From Epiperipatus broadwayi (lineage: Eukaryota > Onychophora > Udeonychophora > Euonychophora > Peripatidae): a DNA stretch of 64,000 nucleotides. Shown here piece by piece: positions 10,420-19,395 of the stretch (within the stretch, counting starts at the first letter, position 1; each line of letters starts with the position of its first letter). The notes under the pieces are model-generated. The model searched no databases and had not been told where the DNA came from. It worked only from the letters and a program-made list of their open reading frames with translations. Position numbers and translations under genes: made by a program. The stretch is from assembly GCA_028023455.1 (NCBI GenBank), contig JAQFVV010000320.1:806001-870000 (forward strand), given 5' to 3'.

Positions 10420-10595
10420 TAGTATATATAATGTGTGGTTTTTTTTGTAGTTCTTTACACTTGAGAAGTCTGCTTGTAGCAGTGAAACCTTAGGTTGTGT
10501 TTTAATATTATTTTTATGCTGGTCTGGTTTAATTTTAGATTTGGGGTAGTATTGATTTTATATTGACTAGTTTAGCTTTATGCTTGTAATGTTTA
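10357..10595 (+). repeat. downstream pLTR of the PLE
   Basis: Second copy of the 239-bp direct repeat; it starts inside the ORF and runs about 176 nt past the stop codon. It ends at TTGTAATGTTTA, followed by TAAAAAAATG. No clear target-site duplication could be defined. Confidence 0.85.
10457..10500 (+). ncRNA. hammerhead ribozyme-like motif, downstream pLTR
   Basis: Identical to the motif at 7585-7628, with the same paired U3/A8 variant. With one motif in each repeat, a transcript running through both would contain two potential cleavage sites 2872 nt apart, releasing a unit-length RNA if the variant is active. Confidence 0.5.
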
Positions 10596-11130
10596 TAAAA
10601 AAATGTATGTATTTTTATTTTAGCCCTAGTTTCTGATAAACTCAGAATCTATCTGATGCATTAACAAATAGCTACACATCCAAATAAATATAATAAAACA
10701 GAGTAGTAGCGCCAAGTGATAACAATTGATCGTTGCTATCAATTGTAATTTATTATTTTTGAAACCATCTTTCTAGAATAAATATAAGATATCAAGAAAG
10801 TCATGACAACTTCTGTCAATGATTATTAATCCTTGATCATAATGTCCTTTGTTATTCTATTCTGCTCTTGGCTGCAGTTCTTAACTAGAAAGCTAATAGT
10901 AATAAGATATAAAACATCGCACCCCCCCCCCCAACACCACTATCCACTACATCCAAATATTAATTGTAAGTGATTATAAATCGGTAAAAAAAGAGAGAAT
11001 ATAAATGTTTAAATTTTATTTTTATTGGGAAAAATATATATTTAGATAAAGAAGTTAAAAACATTAAAATTCAGTAATAAAAATATTACTAAAATATTAT
11101 AAAAAAAAAAAAAAATTAAATTGATAGATT
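10596..11130. other. no gene recognised
   Basis: AT-rich sequence with a C11 tract near 10922-10932 and an A15 tract near 11101-11115. Nothing else supportable. Confidence 0.5.
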
Positions 11131-11488
11131 AGCAGTTAAAACAAATTTAAATGAATAAGATAACGGAAATAGAAGTTAATATTTTTTTTTACATATGTCA
11201 AACCATCGACCGGGAAAGCGCAACAACCGTCTGCAAGCAGCTGCTTACTTGTAAGGCTGCTGCGCTGACCTCGCGGCTACCAACGCTTGGCGAGCTAATA
11301 ATATTTGAGCTAATATATAGCAGTTAAAACATAAAATGAATAAGATAACAACGCAAATAGAACTAATAATATTTGGGCTAATATTTTTGGATCATGTTAA
11401 AAATTATTGCCATTCATAAAAGCTGTAGATATTTTTTCAGAATTTATAAATTACACCTATAGAGGACGCTAAAGGTCAGACAATTTTT
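11131..11488 (+). repeat. tandem repeat unit S0 with complete SINE
   Basis: First recognisable copy of the sequence that ends GAGGACGCTAAAGG.CAGACAATTTTT. Unlike the later units it contains a whole SINE (11182-11290). Its right boundary is defined by the point where both LINE copies inserted in the later units. Shared words include AGCAGTTAAAAC and GGATCATGTTAAAAATTATT. Confidence 0.65.
11182..11290 (-). repeat. tRNA-derived SINE
   Basis: Minus-strand copy of the same SINE family as at 7330 and 56192: head GTTGGTAGCCGCGAGGTCAG, central TTGCAGACGG, end TTTGACATATGT plus an A tract. Only its 5' head (CCTCGCAGCTAC and CTTGACGAGC on the plus strand) persists in the later tandem units. Confidence 0.65.
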
Positions 11489-11836
11489 CTTGCTTTTAAT
11501 AAGTAATCCGAATTTTTTTTAATGCCAAAATTAATTTTAAAAATACCCATCTGGCATTTATAATGAAAATTTAAATACTTATAAAATTATATATTATTTA
11601 AAGATAAAGTAAAGGTGAACCTCGCAGCTACAACGCTTGACGAGCTAATAATATTTGAGCTAATATATAGCAGTTAAAACAAATAAAATGAATAAGATAA
11701 CGTAAATAGAACTAATAATATTTGAGCTAATATTTTTGGATCATATTAAAAATTATTTCTATTCATAAAAGCTGTAGATATTTTTTCAGAATTTACAAAT
11801 ACACCTATAGAGGACGCTAAAGGACAGACAATTTTT
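11489..11836 (+). repeat. tandem repeat unit S1 (348 bp)
   Basis: Runs from CTTGCTTTTAATAAG to GACAATTTTT and follows S0 directly, head to tail. It contains the SINE-head remnant near 11620-11645. It is interrupted at its right end by the truncated LINE. Confidence 0.7.
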
Positions 11837-12337
11837 AATAAACAGAATATTTTTTTAATAAACAGAATATTAGGTGCGAGTTAATATATGATAATAGTAA
11901 GGAAAGTAGTTTATTGTTTAAGGCTCGAACTCGATCTTTAACAACAAGAGAATATACATGTAAGTGGAAAAATATGGGTGATTTAGTTTGTAAATTATGT
12001 AAGGAAGGAATAGAAAATATTAGGCATCTGTTAATTGAATGTAAATGCTTGAAAACAGAAAGGGCACATATAATGAAGTTATGGAAGAATAAATATGAAA
12101 AAAGTGATTATATAGAAAGTGGATTATTGGTTTTATGCTGGGTTTGGGAAAAGATAAGGGGGATTTAGATATAAAGCCCATAGAGTTGACAAAGATTATG
12201 TTGTGGAAATGGGATGGAGCAGAATATGGGAAAACTTAGACTGGGGAATGGAAAATAAAGTAGCTAACTGGTTTCTCTGGGCATAATTGTTGAGAGATTC
12301 TTGACGCCGTTTAAGGAGAAGCTACAGTACATCACAT
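11837..12337 (+). pseudogene. 5'-truncated copy of the CR1-type LINE
   Basis: Corresponds to the last 490 bp or so of the full LINE at 12680-17987. It contains the end of ORF2 including a zinc-knuckle-like segment (readable at 11914-12168) and the 3' UTR, and it ends in ACATCACAT. A frameshift breaks the final residues. The 5' junction has a short duplication (AATAAACAGAATATT twice), as is common at LINE truncation points. It differs from the full copy at many sites, so it is a separate insertion and not a duplication of that copy. Confidence 0.8.
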
Positions 12338-12679
12338 CTTGCTCTTAATAAGTAATCGGAATTTTTTTTAATGCCAAAATTAATTTTAAAAATACCTATC
12401 TGGCATTTATGATGAAATTTTAAATACTATACTTATACAATTATATATTATTTAAAGATAAAATAAAGGTGAACCTCGGGGCTACCAACGCTTGACGAGC
12501 TTATATATAGCAGTTAAAACAAATAAAATGAATAAGATAACAACGCAAATAGAACTAATAATATTTGAGCTAATATTTTTGGATCATGTTAAAAATTATT
12601 TCTATTCATAAAAGCTGTAGATATTTTTTCAGAATTTATAAATACACCTATAGAGGACGCTAAAGGATAGACAATTTTT
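12338..12679 (+). repeat. tandem repeat unit S2 (342 bp)
   Basis: Starts CTTGCTCTTAATAAG right after the truncated LINE tail and ends GACAATTTTT right before the full-length LINE. Apart from small indels it follows S1 through its whole length. Confidence 0.7.
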
Positions 12680-12839
12680 CTAGCTATCAGATAAGCAAAC
12701 AAAAAATTTTCTTTTAATTTGTTTAGTCTGAGAGCATTAATATTTATTAATTATTATTGTGTGTGAAAGTATAATTAGTGGTTAAGAGTATTTGAAAGAT
12801 TGAAAATTGTGTTTTTTATTTGTTTTAAAGTTTTTTCAG

Positions 12840-13430
12840 TTTGTTATTTATATATATAGAAATTTTTTTTAAAAAGTTATTATTTATTTTTTGTTTTGTT
12901 TTATTATTTATATATTGTTATTTTATATATAGAATTATTATTATTTTTTTATTTTTAAAAAGTTATTTTGTTGATTAGTTTTTTGTAAATTTGTTATTAA
13001 AAGATTTACTTTTAAGAAAAATATAACGTTCGAAAAACGTTATTTATATATAGAAATTTTTTAAAAAAGTTATTATTTATTTTTTGTTTTGTTTTATTAT
13101 TTATATATTGTTATTTTATATATAGAATTATTATTATTTTTTTATTTTTAAAAAGTTATTTTGTTGATTAGTTTTTTGTAAATTTGTTATTAAAAGATTT
13201 ACTTTTAAGAAAAATATAACGTTCGAAAAACGTTATTTATATATAGAAATTTTTTAAAAAAGTTATTATTTATTTTTTGTTTTGTTTTATTTATATATTG
13301 TTATTTTATATATAGAATTATTATTATTTTTTTATTTTTAAAAGTTATTTTGTTGATTAGTTTTTTTGTAAATTTGTTATTAAAAGATTTACTTTTAAGA
13401 AAAATATAACGTTCGAAAAACGTAAAATAA
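12840..13430 (+). promoter_or_regulatory. three tandem 5' UTR monomers of the LINE
   Basis: About 190-196 bp units repeat three times. The first starts near 12843; the ACGTTCGAAAAACGT word that closes each unit recurs near 13027, 13220 and 13410. The closing word is an inverted repeat (AACGTT...AACGTT). The units are T-rich and the last ends just before the ORF1 start. Tandem 5' monomers act as promoters in some other LINEs; promoter function here is inference. Confidence 0.6.
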
Positions 13431-13435
13431 AAAAA

Positions 13436-14353
13436 ATGGATTATATTTGTATTTCAAAATGTTTATATAATCGGGAAAAGGAAATTAAGCGTGCTGTTGT
13501 AGAATGTACTATATGTGATGGGGTATATCACTTGAAATGTTTAAATAAGACTAGGAAGGATGTAAATGGTTTATGGTTATGCAGTCAGTGTATTAATATG
13601 ATAAAAGAGGTGAGAAAGTGTTTTCAAAGTGTAGATAGTCGAAGAATAGTGGGTGGAGAAAGTAATAGTGTAATGGAGATGATTAGTCAAAGAATAAATA
13701 AGATAGAGGAAGAATTGAAGGATGTAGAAGTAAAATTAAAATCATTAGAGATAAAATGTGAGGAGATAAAGGAATTATTGAGTAGGAATGATAAGGAAGA
13801 AATAGATAAGGAGGACCAGAAGGTATTAGAAAATGTTATAGATAGAGCAGAAAAAGTAGATTATGAAACAGTATTGATAGGAGATTCACTAATTAGAGAA
13901 TGTGGGGATATAATTGCAAGGGAAAATAGAAGTAGGTATGTAAGAGTATGTTTGCCTGGAGCTAGAATTAGGGATGTAGCAGATAAAGTTAAAAAACAAG
14001 GTAGTAGAGATGTATATGTTATGGTGGGGACTAATAATTTATTAGAATCATCAGAGAGAATAATGGATGAGTATGTAGATTTGATTAGGAATTTGATTAT
14101 GATTAAAGGAAGAGTAGGAATAGTTGGATTATTACCAAGGTTTGACAAGAGTTATTTGTTAGATAGGGCATGTTCTATAAATGAGAGATTGAAAAAATTG
14201 TGTGAGAGAAATAATGTTATGTTTGTGGATGTGTGGGATTGTTTTATTGGAAAGAGAGAGTTATATAGTAAAGATGGGTTGCATTTAGGAAAACAAGGAA
14301 GTGAAGTTTTAGGGAGTTTGATTTATAAAGAATTTTTTTCGGGAAACTTATAA
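13436..14353 (+). CDS. LINE ORF1: PHD finger, coiled coil and SGNH esterase
   Basis: 305 aa, starting at an ATG just after the last monomer. Residues 5-52 form a C4HC3 PHD-type zinc finger (C5, C9, C24, C27, H32, C35, C49, C52). Residues about 75-135 are charged, with heptad-like spacing, likely a coiled coil for multimerisation. Residues about 145-300 are an SGNH-hydrolase fold: GDS at 149-151 (catalytic Ser), LPGA with Gly 176, GTN at 198-200, and DGLHL with D280 and H283. ORF1 proteins of CR1-type LINEs carry esterase and PHD domains and act in the RNP; the substrate is unknown. It is intact, with all four SGNH blocks present. Confidence 0.85.
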   Translation: MDYICISKCLYNREKEIKRAVVECTICDGVYHLKCLNKTRKDVNGLWLCSQCINMIKEVRKCFQSVDSRRIVGGESNSVMEMISQRINKIEEELKDVEVKLKSLEIKCEEIKELLSRNDKEEIDKEDQKVLENVIDRAEKVDYETVLIGDSLIRECGDIIARENRSRYVRVCLPGARIRDVADKVKKQGSRDVYVMVGTNNLLESSERIMDEYVDLIRNLIMIKGRVGIVGLLPRFDKSYLLDRACSINERLKKLCERNNVMFVDVWDCFIGKRELYSKDGLHLGKQGSEVLGSLIYKEFFSGNL

Positions 14354-14448
14354 AGGGGGGTGGGTTTTTAAATTGTAATATTATTAAAAAGAATGGATGG
14401 AATATAAGAAGTAAGCAAAAGGAATTTGATTTTGATATAAATATAGAT
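14354..14448. other. ORF1-ORF2 spacer
   Basis: About 95 nt between the ORF1 stop and the first ORF2 ATG. A G-rich patch (GGGGGGTGGG) follows the stop. The ORF2 frame has stops here, so ORF2 is probably started by reinitiation; this is inference. Confidence 0.4.
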
Positions 14449-16104
14449 ATGGAGAAGGAATGGGTTTGTAAAATTAATGGTAAGAAAGTAATTTATAAAT
14501 GTAATGGAGAAGAAAGAATTAAAAGAATTTATAAAAGAGTAGTTAGGAAAGAAGAAATTGTTAAAATTGGGTTTTTGAATATGCAAGGTGGTAGGAAACC
14601 AGAAAAGTGGATGGAATTAAATAAAACAATTGAAAATGAAGAGCTTGAGGTATTAGCAGTAGTGGAAACACATTTAAGAGAAGAAGAAGAACCTATTTTG
14701 GAACAGTTGGTATGGCAGGGTATAAATAGAAAAGAAAAAGAAAAAAGGGGTGGTGGTATAGGTGTTATATCAAAAAAATATTTAAATATTGTTAAATGTC
14801 AAGAACACTTGTGGTTTGAAATAAGGTTGGGTAGACAAGAATGGATGGTGGCTATAGTTTATATAGCTACTGGAGATAGTCAAATTATATTGGAGTGGAA
14901 TAGTAACATATACGAATGTTTAGTTAAGGATATACAAAGTTTTAAAGAAAAGGGGAAGAGAATAATGGTTATAGGGGATATGAATGGACATATTGAAGAA
15001 ATTGATGATGTAGATAATAAAAATGGACAGCTTTTGAAGAATTTTTGTCAGAAAGTGAATTTGAGTATTGGAAATTTATTAAATATTTATGAGGGACAAT
15101 ACACATGGTCCAGAAATAATATATTTCACACAATAGATTATGTATTGGTAGAGAAAGAGGGAATAAATAAAATACGGAAAATTAAGGTATTTGATAATGA
15201 AGAAAAAGTATGCACTAGTGATCATAATTTCATTGTAATTGAAATGGTTAGTAATGTGATGGAGAATAGAAATAAAAGTAGAAATAATAGTGAAAGATGT
15301 GGATGGAGAGTAAATGATAAGAATAAGTTGGAAGAGTATAAAATACAAGTTGAAGAAATAATGGAAGAGTGGGTTGGGGATGAGTATAAGGATTGGTGTA
15401 AGGAAGTAGAAAAAGTTGCAAATAGGGTTTTAGGTGAGAATATTGAAAAGAATAAAAGTAATAAAAAAATTAAAATTAGTAAAAGTGTAAAAGAAAGGAA
15501 AGAAGCATGTAGAGAATATAAGTGTGCTATTAAGAATAAGGAAAGTGAAAAAGATATTAATGCTAAATGGGAAAAGTACTTAGAAAAGAAGAAGTTGGCT
15601 AAAATAGATATTTATAGAGAGAGAATGAAATTGAATAGTAAATTGTTGGAGGATATTAATAAAAGTGGAAGAGATGGAAGTAAAAAATTTTGGAATTATA
15701 TTAAAAGGAGAAATGTAGGGGAGAGAGAGTTAGTATTACTAGATGATGAGGGAACTGAGTGTAGTTCTAGAGAAGATTTAGAGAGAATCTTAAATAGTTA
15801 TGTAATGAATATAGAAAAGATGTTAAATGTGAATGATAGAATATTAGAAAATATGAAAGAATATAGTAATGGGAATATTAGTTTTTCAGAAAATGAACTA
15901 AATGAGGTAGAGAAGAAATTGAAAAGTGGGAAGGCAAGAGGTTTAGATGGATGGGCAGCAGAGATGGTAATGAATTTAGGATATAGGGCAAAAGTAAAGT
16001 TATTATCCTGTTTTAATAAAATGGCACAGAATAGAGTTTTCCCAAGTAGTTGGAGTAATACAAGAGTAAGGCACACGTCTAAAGGAAAGGGTCTAGGATC
16101 ATAG
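14449..16104 (+). pseudogene. LINE ORF2, part 1: endonuclease and N-terminal RT
   Basis: 551 aa from the ATG at 14449. The endonuclease (about 38-265) is of the exonuclease III/APE type: N44 in FLNMQG, E73 in VVETHL, GDMN at 176-179, D230 in IDYVLV, and SDH at 257-259. All catalytic residues are present. A lysine-rich linker leads to RT block 0/1 (SGKARGLDGW). The frame then stops at 16104 because of a one-base phase change near 16060-16105; the RT continues in the next frame with no missing block. Whether the shift is a real mutation or a sequencing error cannot be told here. Confidence 0.85.
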
Positions 16105-17086
16105 AAAGTTGAATAATTATAGACCGATAGCGGTAACATCAGTTTTATATAAAGTTTTCTCGTATATGGTGGCTAGTAAAGTTGTAAAATGGATGGAAGG
16201 GAATAATGTAGTGGGTGAAATGCAAGGAGGTTTTAGATTAGATAGGCGTATAGGAGATAGTTTATTTGTAGTTACACAACTTATGGATATGAGTAGGAAT
16301 GCAGATAAACAGTTATATATGAGTTTTATAGATATAGAGAAGGCATATGATAGAGTAAATAGAAATAGATTATGGATAAGTTTAGCAAATTTGGGAATGG
16401 ATGAAGCTTTAATAGATATTATTAAGAAATTATATGAAAATAATTATTATATATATCAATTAGAGAATATAGAATCAATTAAAGTTAAAAATGGTGTGGG
16501 ACTAAGGCAAGGATGCCCTATGTCACCTATTTTGTTTGTGTTGTATTTGAGTGAAATGGAAAGAGCAATAGAAAGATTAGGAAGAGGGATAGAGATACCG
16601 TTAATAGGTAGTAAGGGAGTATATATTTTGTCAGGTCTTTTTTTTGCGGATGATATATTTTTGTGTGCAGAAAAAAGAGAAGATATGGAAGTTATGTTGA
16701 GGACATGTGCAAGGGTGGGTAAAGAGATGGGGATTAAATTTAGTGAAGAAAAATCAAATATAATGATGGTTAATACTGAGGAAAGAGAAGATGTAGAATT
16801 TTTATTGGGAGATATTAAGTTAAGTGTGGTGAATAGATATAGTTACGTGGGAATTGTTTTAAGTAATCAGAAAAATTATTTGGATGAGTGGGAGAAAAAA
16901 TTGATAAATGAAGCAAAGAAAAGAAAGGGATTGATAAAGAAATTAACAGTATTTTCATATAATAAATATGATGTAGCTAGAATTATATGGAAAGGAGTTG
17001 CAGTAGCAGGGTTAACATATGGTAATGATGCATTATATGTTAGTAAAAAGATATTAGATTATTTAGAAAAGCTCAAAGGGAAGTAG
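16105..17086 (+). pseudogene. LINE ORF2, part 2: RT palm
   Basis: Continuation of ORF2 in a shifted frame. It begins with NNYRPIAVTS and carries QGGFR, FIDIEKAYD, LRQGCPMSP and the catalytic FADD box, the order expected of a LINE RT. The frame ends in a stop at 17084-17086 after a second phase change near 17060. There is no start codon of its own; it is the same gene as the flanking parts. Confidence 0.85.
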
Positions 17087-17868
17087 GAAGACATGCATTG
17101 GATGCAGAAGTATGGACAGCAAGGGAGGCAATTCAAGGAGAAATGGGATGGTCAAGTTTTCATATGAGAGATGCAAAAAGTAAAATGAAAATGTTTGGTA
17201 GATTGCAGTTTATGGATAATAAAAGAATAGCTAAAATAGTATTTAATTGGGTTATGAGTAAAGGGCAGGTAACAAGATGGGTGAGAAAGGTAATGCGCTA
17301 TGCAAAAGATTTGGATAAAGAATTTATATCAGTATATTTGTACAAAAGATGGGATGATTGTGTTAAGAGGATTATTGAGTGTTATAGTAGTAAGGAATGG
17401 GATAAAAGAATAGATTTATTAATAAAGACTAGGGAGTTAGAGAGATGGAGAAATAGTATGGAGAGTAAAAAGAGTTTAAATATATATAGAAATAAACAGA
17501 ATATTAGGTGTGAGTTAATATATGATAATAGTAAGGAAAGTAGTTTATTGTTTAAGGCTCGAACGGGATCTTTAGCTACAAAAGAATATACATGTAAATG
17601 GAAAAATATGGGTGATTTATTTTGTAAATTATGTAAGGAAGGAATTGAAAATATTAGGCATTTGTTAATTGAATGTAAATGTTTGAAAACAGAAAGGGTA
17701 CATATAATGAAGTTGTGGAAAAATAAATATGAAAAGAGTGATTATACAGAAAGTGAATTATTGGTTTTTATGCTAGGTTTGGGAAAAGATAAGGGGGATT
17801 TAGATATAAAGGTTATAGAGTTGACAAAAATTATGTTGTGGAAATGGGATAGAGCAGATTATGGGTAA
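17087..17868 (+). pseudogene. LINE ORF2, part 3: thumb and C-terminal zinc knuckle
   Basis: The phase returns to that of part 1. It reads from EVGRHALDAEVW to the stop at 17866-17868. Near the end is a Cys-His cluster (FCKLC...HLLIEC) like the C-terminal knuckle of I/jockey/CR1-type LINEs, thought to bind nucleic acid. The same segment is found in the truncated copy at 11914. Confidence 0.8.
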
Positions 17869-17987
17869 ATTTAGAGTGGGGAATGTAAAAGAAAGTGGCT
17901 AACAGGTTTATCTGGGCTTAATTGCTGAGATATTCTTGACTTCGTTTAAGGAGAAGCCATAATACATCACATCACATCACATCACAT
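17869..17987 (+). other. LINE 3' UTR with CATCA microsatellite tail
   Basis: A short conserved UTR (TTGACTTCGTTTAAGGAGAA) ends in five overlapping ATCAC units. The same UTR and tail occur at 12337, 28860, 55267 and 55525, so the tail defines the 3' end of the family. Confidence 0.8.
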
Positions 17988-18117
17988 CTTGCTCTTAATA
18001 AGTAATCCGAATTTTTTTTAATGCCAAAATTAATTTTAAAAATACCTATCTGGCATTTATAATGAAAATTTAAATACTTATAAAATTATATATTATTTAA
18101 AGATAAAGTAAAGGTGA
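17988..18117 (+). repeat. partial tandem repeat unit S3 (130 bp)
   Basis: Starts CTTGCTCTTAATAAG at the LINE tail and matches the first 130 bp of S1 and S2. It stops exactly where the SINE-head remnant would begin (AAAGGTGA). This is the right end of the array. Confidence 0.7.
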
Positions 18118-19009
18118 ATCATAATTTCAGTAATTATAGGAGTATGAAATCTTAAATATTTTGGATATATATTTGTTCATATTATTAAAAGTTTCATAGC
18201 TATTTTTCAATCACATGGGAAGGCTAAGAGCTATCTATCTTTAAATAAATATAAAAAAATCTGAAGTTGCTTGTTATTTGAGAACAATTCTCAAATTTAC
18301 CCGGAATAAACTTGAATTACTTGTTGTGGACATGCAAAATAAAATTAAATATTATTAAAAAAAACCATCAAATAAAATATATAGTCGGTTAATTTTAGAA
18401 TATGCAGATATTATCAGCATTTAAACCCGAAAGTTTCTTTAAATTAATTATATGACAATTTATAGCAACTGCGTAGACATAATTAATCACTGAATATAGC
18501 AAACTAAAAATGGGTTGAAACATTGAGATTCTAGCTAATTGTTATGTATCTGTGACTGCTAATAACTGTATGGTGAAATGGGAAAATCTAGAGCTCAAAG
18601 TACATAGATCTCAGTTCAAGTCCATCATTTTAAGTGATTGGACTTATTAACTCCTGAACAATAAACCATTTGATTTTTTTTTTTTTTAGTAATGAAAATA
18701 TAGTTATCAGTCATTTATGAAACAAATGAATAAATTGTTGAAACCAATCAGCATTTTTTATGATTCCCTTCTTATAAATCCCTCTGTGGTTTCTGTTCCA
18801 GATATAAATTCTGATTCAAAACAATAGTCCACATATATTATTTTTCATTATATTATCATACTATTATTTTGTTAATTAAAGTAATCATGGTGTCTGCAGA
18901 GGGGATCAAATGGCCACTTGCCCTCTTCCGGAATCAGATAATAAAAAAATCCACAAATTATAATTGTAAAGAAGATTAAGATATGTAACCTTGACTATGG
19001 GATACTTTA
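18118..19009. other. no gene recognised
   Basis: AT-rich. A B-box-like AGTTCAAGTCC near 18612 is too isolated to call a SINE. Short A and T runs only. Confidence 0.4.
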
Positions 19010-19395
19010 TTTGTCTTAAAATTTCAGTTGATCAGTTTCAGCATGTGGTGGGATAACTGTAGAACATGCTTTTATCTATTGCAGCAATAAAATAAGTTTC
19101 CTTTGACTGGTATTTCCTTAACTTTACCAGAAGTTTTGGAAAATTTTATTTTCTTACCAATAATTTGGCAATAATTATTGATATGACCTTACCTGTTATG
19201 ACCTGTATCACTGAAAAAAGTTTCAGCATCTTGAGATGTATGAAAACAGGGTTAAGGTTTACTATCTCACAAATGTGCCTATCAGGTTTATATAATGATA
19301 AAATACACAAGAAGAAATTAGTAAAGAATAAATTTATTGAAAATGTCATCAACAGATTTAAAAGTGATAAACAGAGAATTCAATTCTTATACAAT
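19010..19395 (+). pseudogene. hAT-family transposase relic, C-terminal dimerisation region
   Basis: A readable stretch from about 19165 carries LPVMTCITEKSFSILR followed by a KTGLRFTISQMCLSGL segment and INRFKSDKQRIQFL. This matches the hAT C-terminal dimerisation block (LPVSTATVERSFS...LR.IKT.LR) and the tail seen in THAP/P52rIPK-like hAT proteins. Upstream to about 19010 the similarity continues through stops. No catalytic region or inverted repeats are visible. Domesticated hAT genes share this block, but the stops make a relic far more likely. Confidence 0.6.

Larger units (their letters stand above)
7485..10595 (+). mobile_element. Penelope-like element, young and apparently complete
   Basis: The element has a 239-bp direct repeat at each end (7485-7723 and 10357-10595) around a single long ORF. 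The right repeat overlaps the last 63 nt of the ORF, so the left one begins with a stub of coding sequence, which is the usual pLTR arrangement of PLEs. The two repeats differ at one base (GTAGTTTTG against GTAGTATTG). Both carry a hammerhead-like ribozyme. The intact ORF and near-identical repeats mark a recent insertion. Confidence 0.85.
12680..17987 (+). mobile_element. near full-length CR1-type non-LTR retrotransposon
   Basis: About 5.3 kb. The order is a 5' region with tandem monomers, ORF1 (PHD finger plus SGNH esterase), ORF2 (apurinic-like endonuclease, RT, C-terminal zinc knuckle), and a short 3' UTR ending in (CATCA)n. PHD-plus-esterase ORF1 proteins are known from CR1-like LINEs, which supports that placement. 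It lies between tandem-repeat units S2 and S3 at the same junction used by the truncated copy. Two frameshifts in ORF2 make this copy probably dead. Confidence 0.85.
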
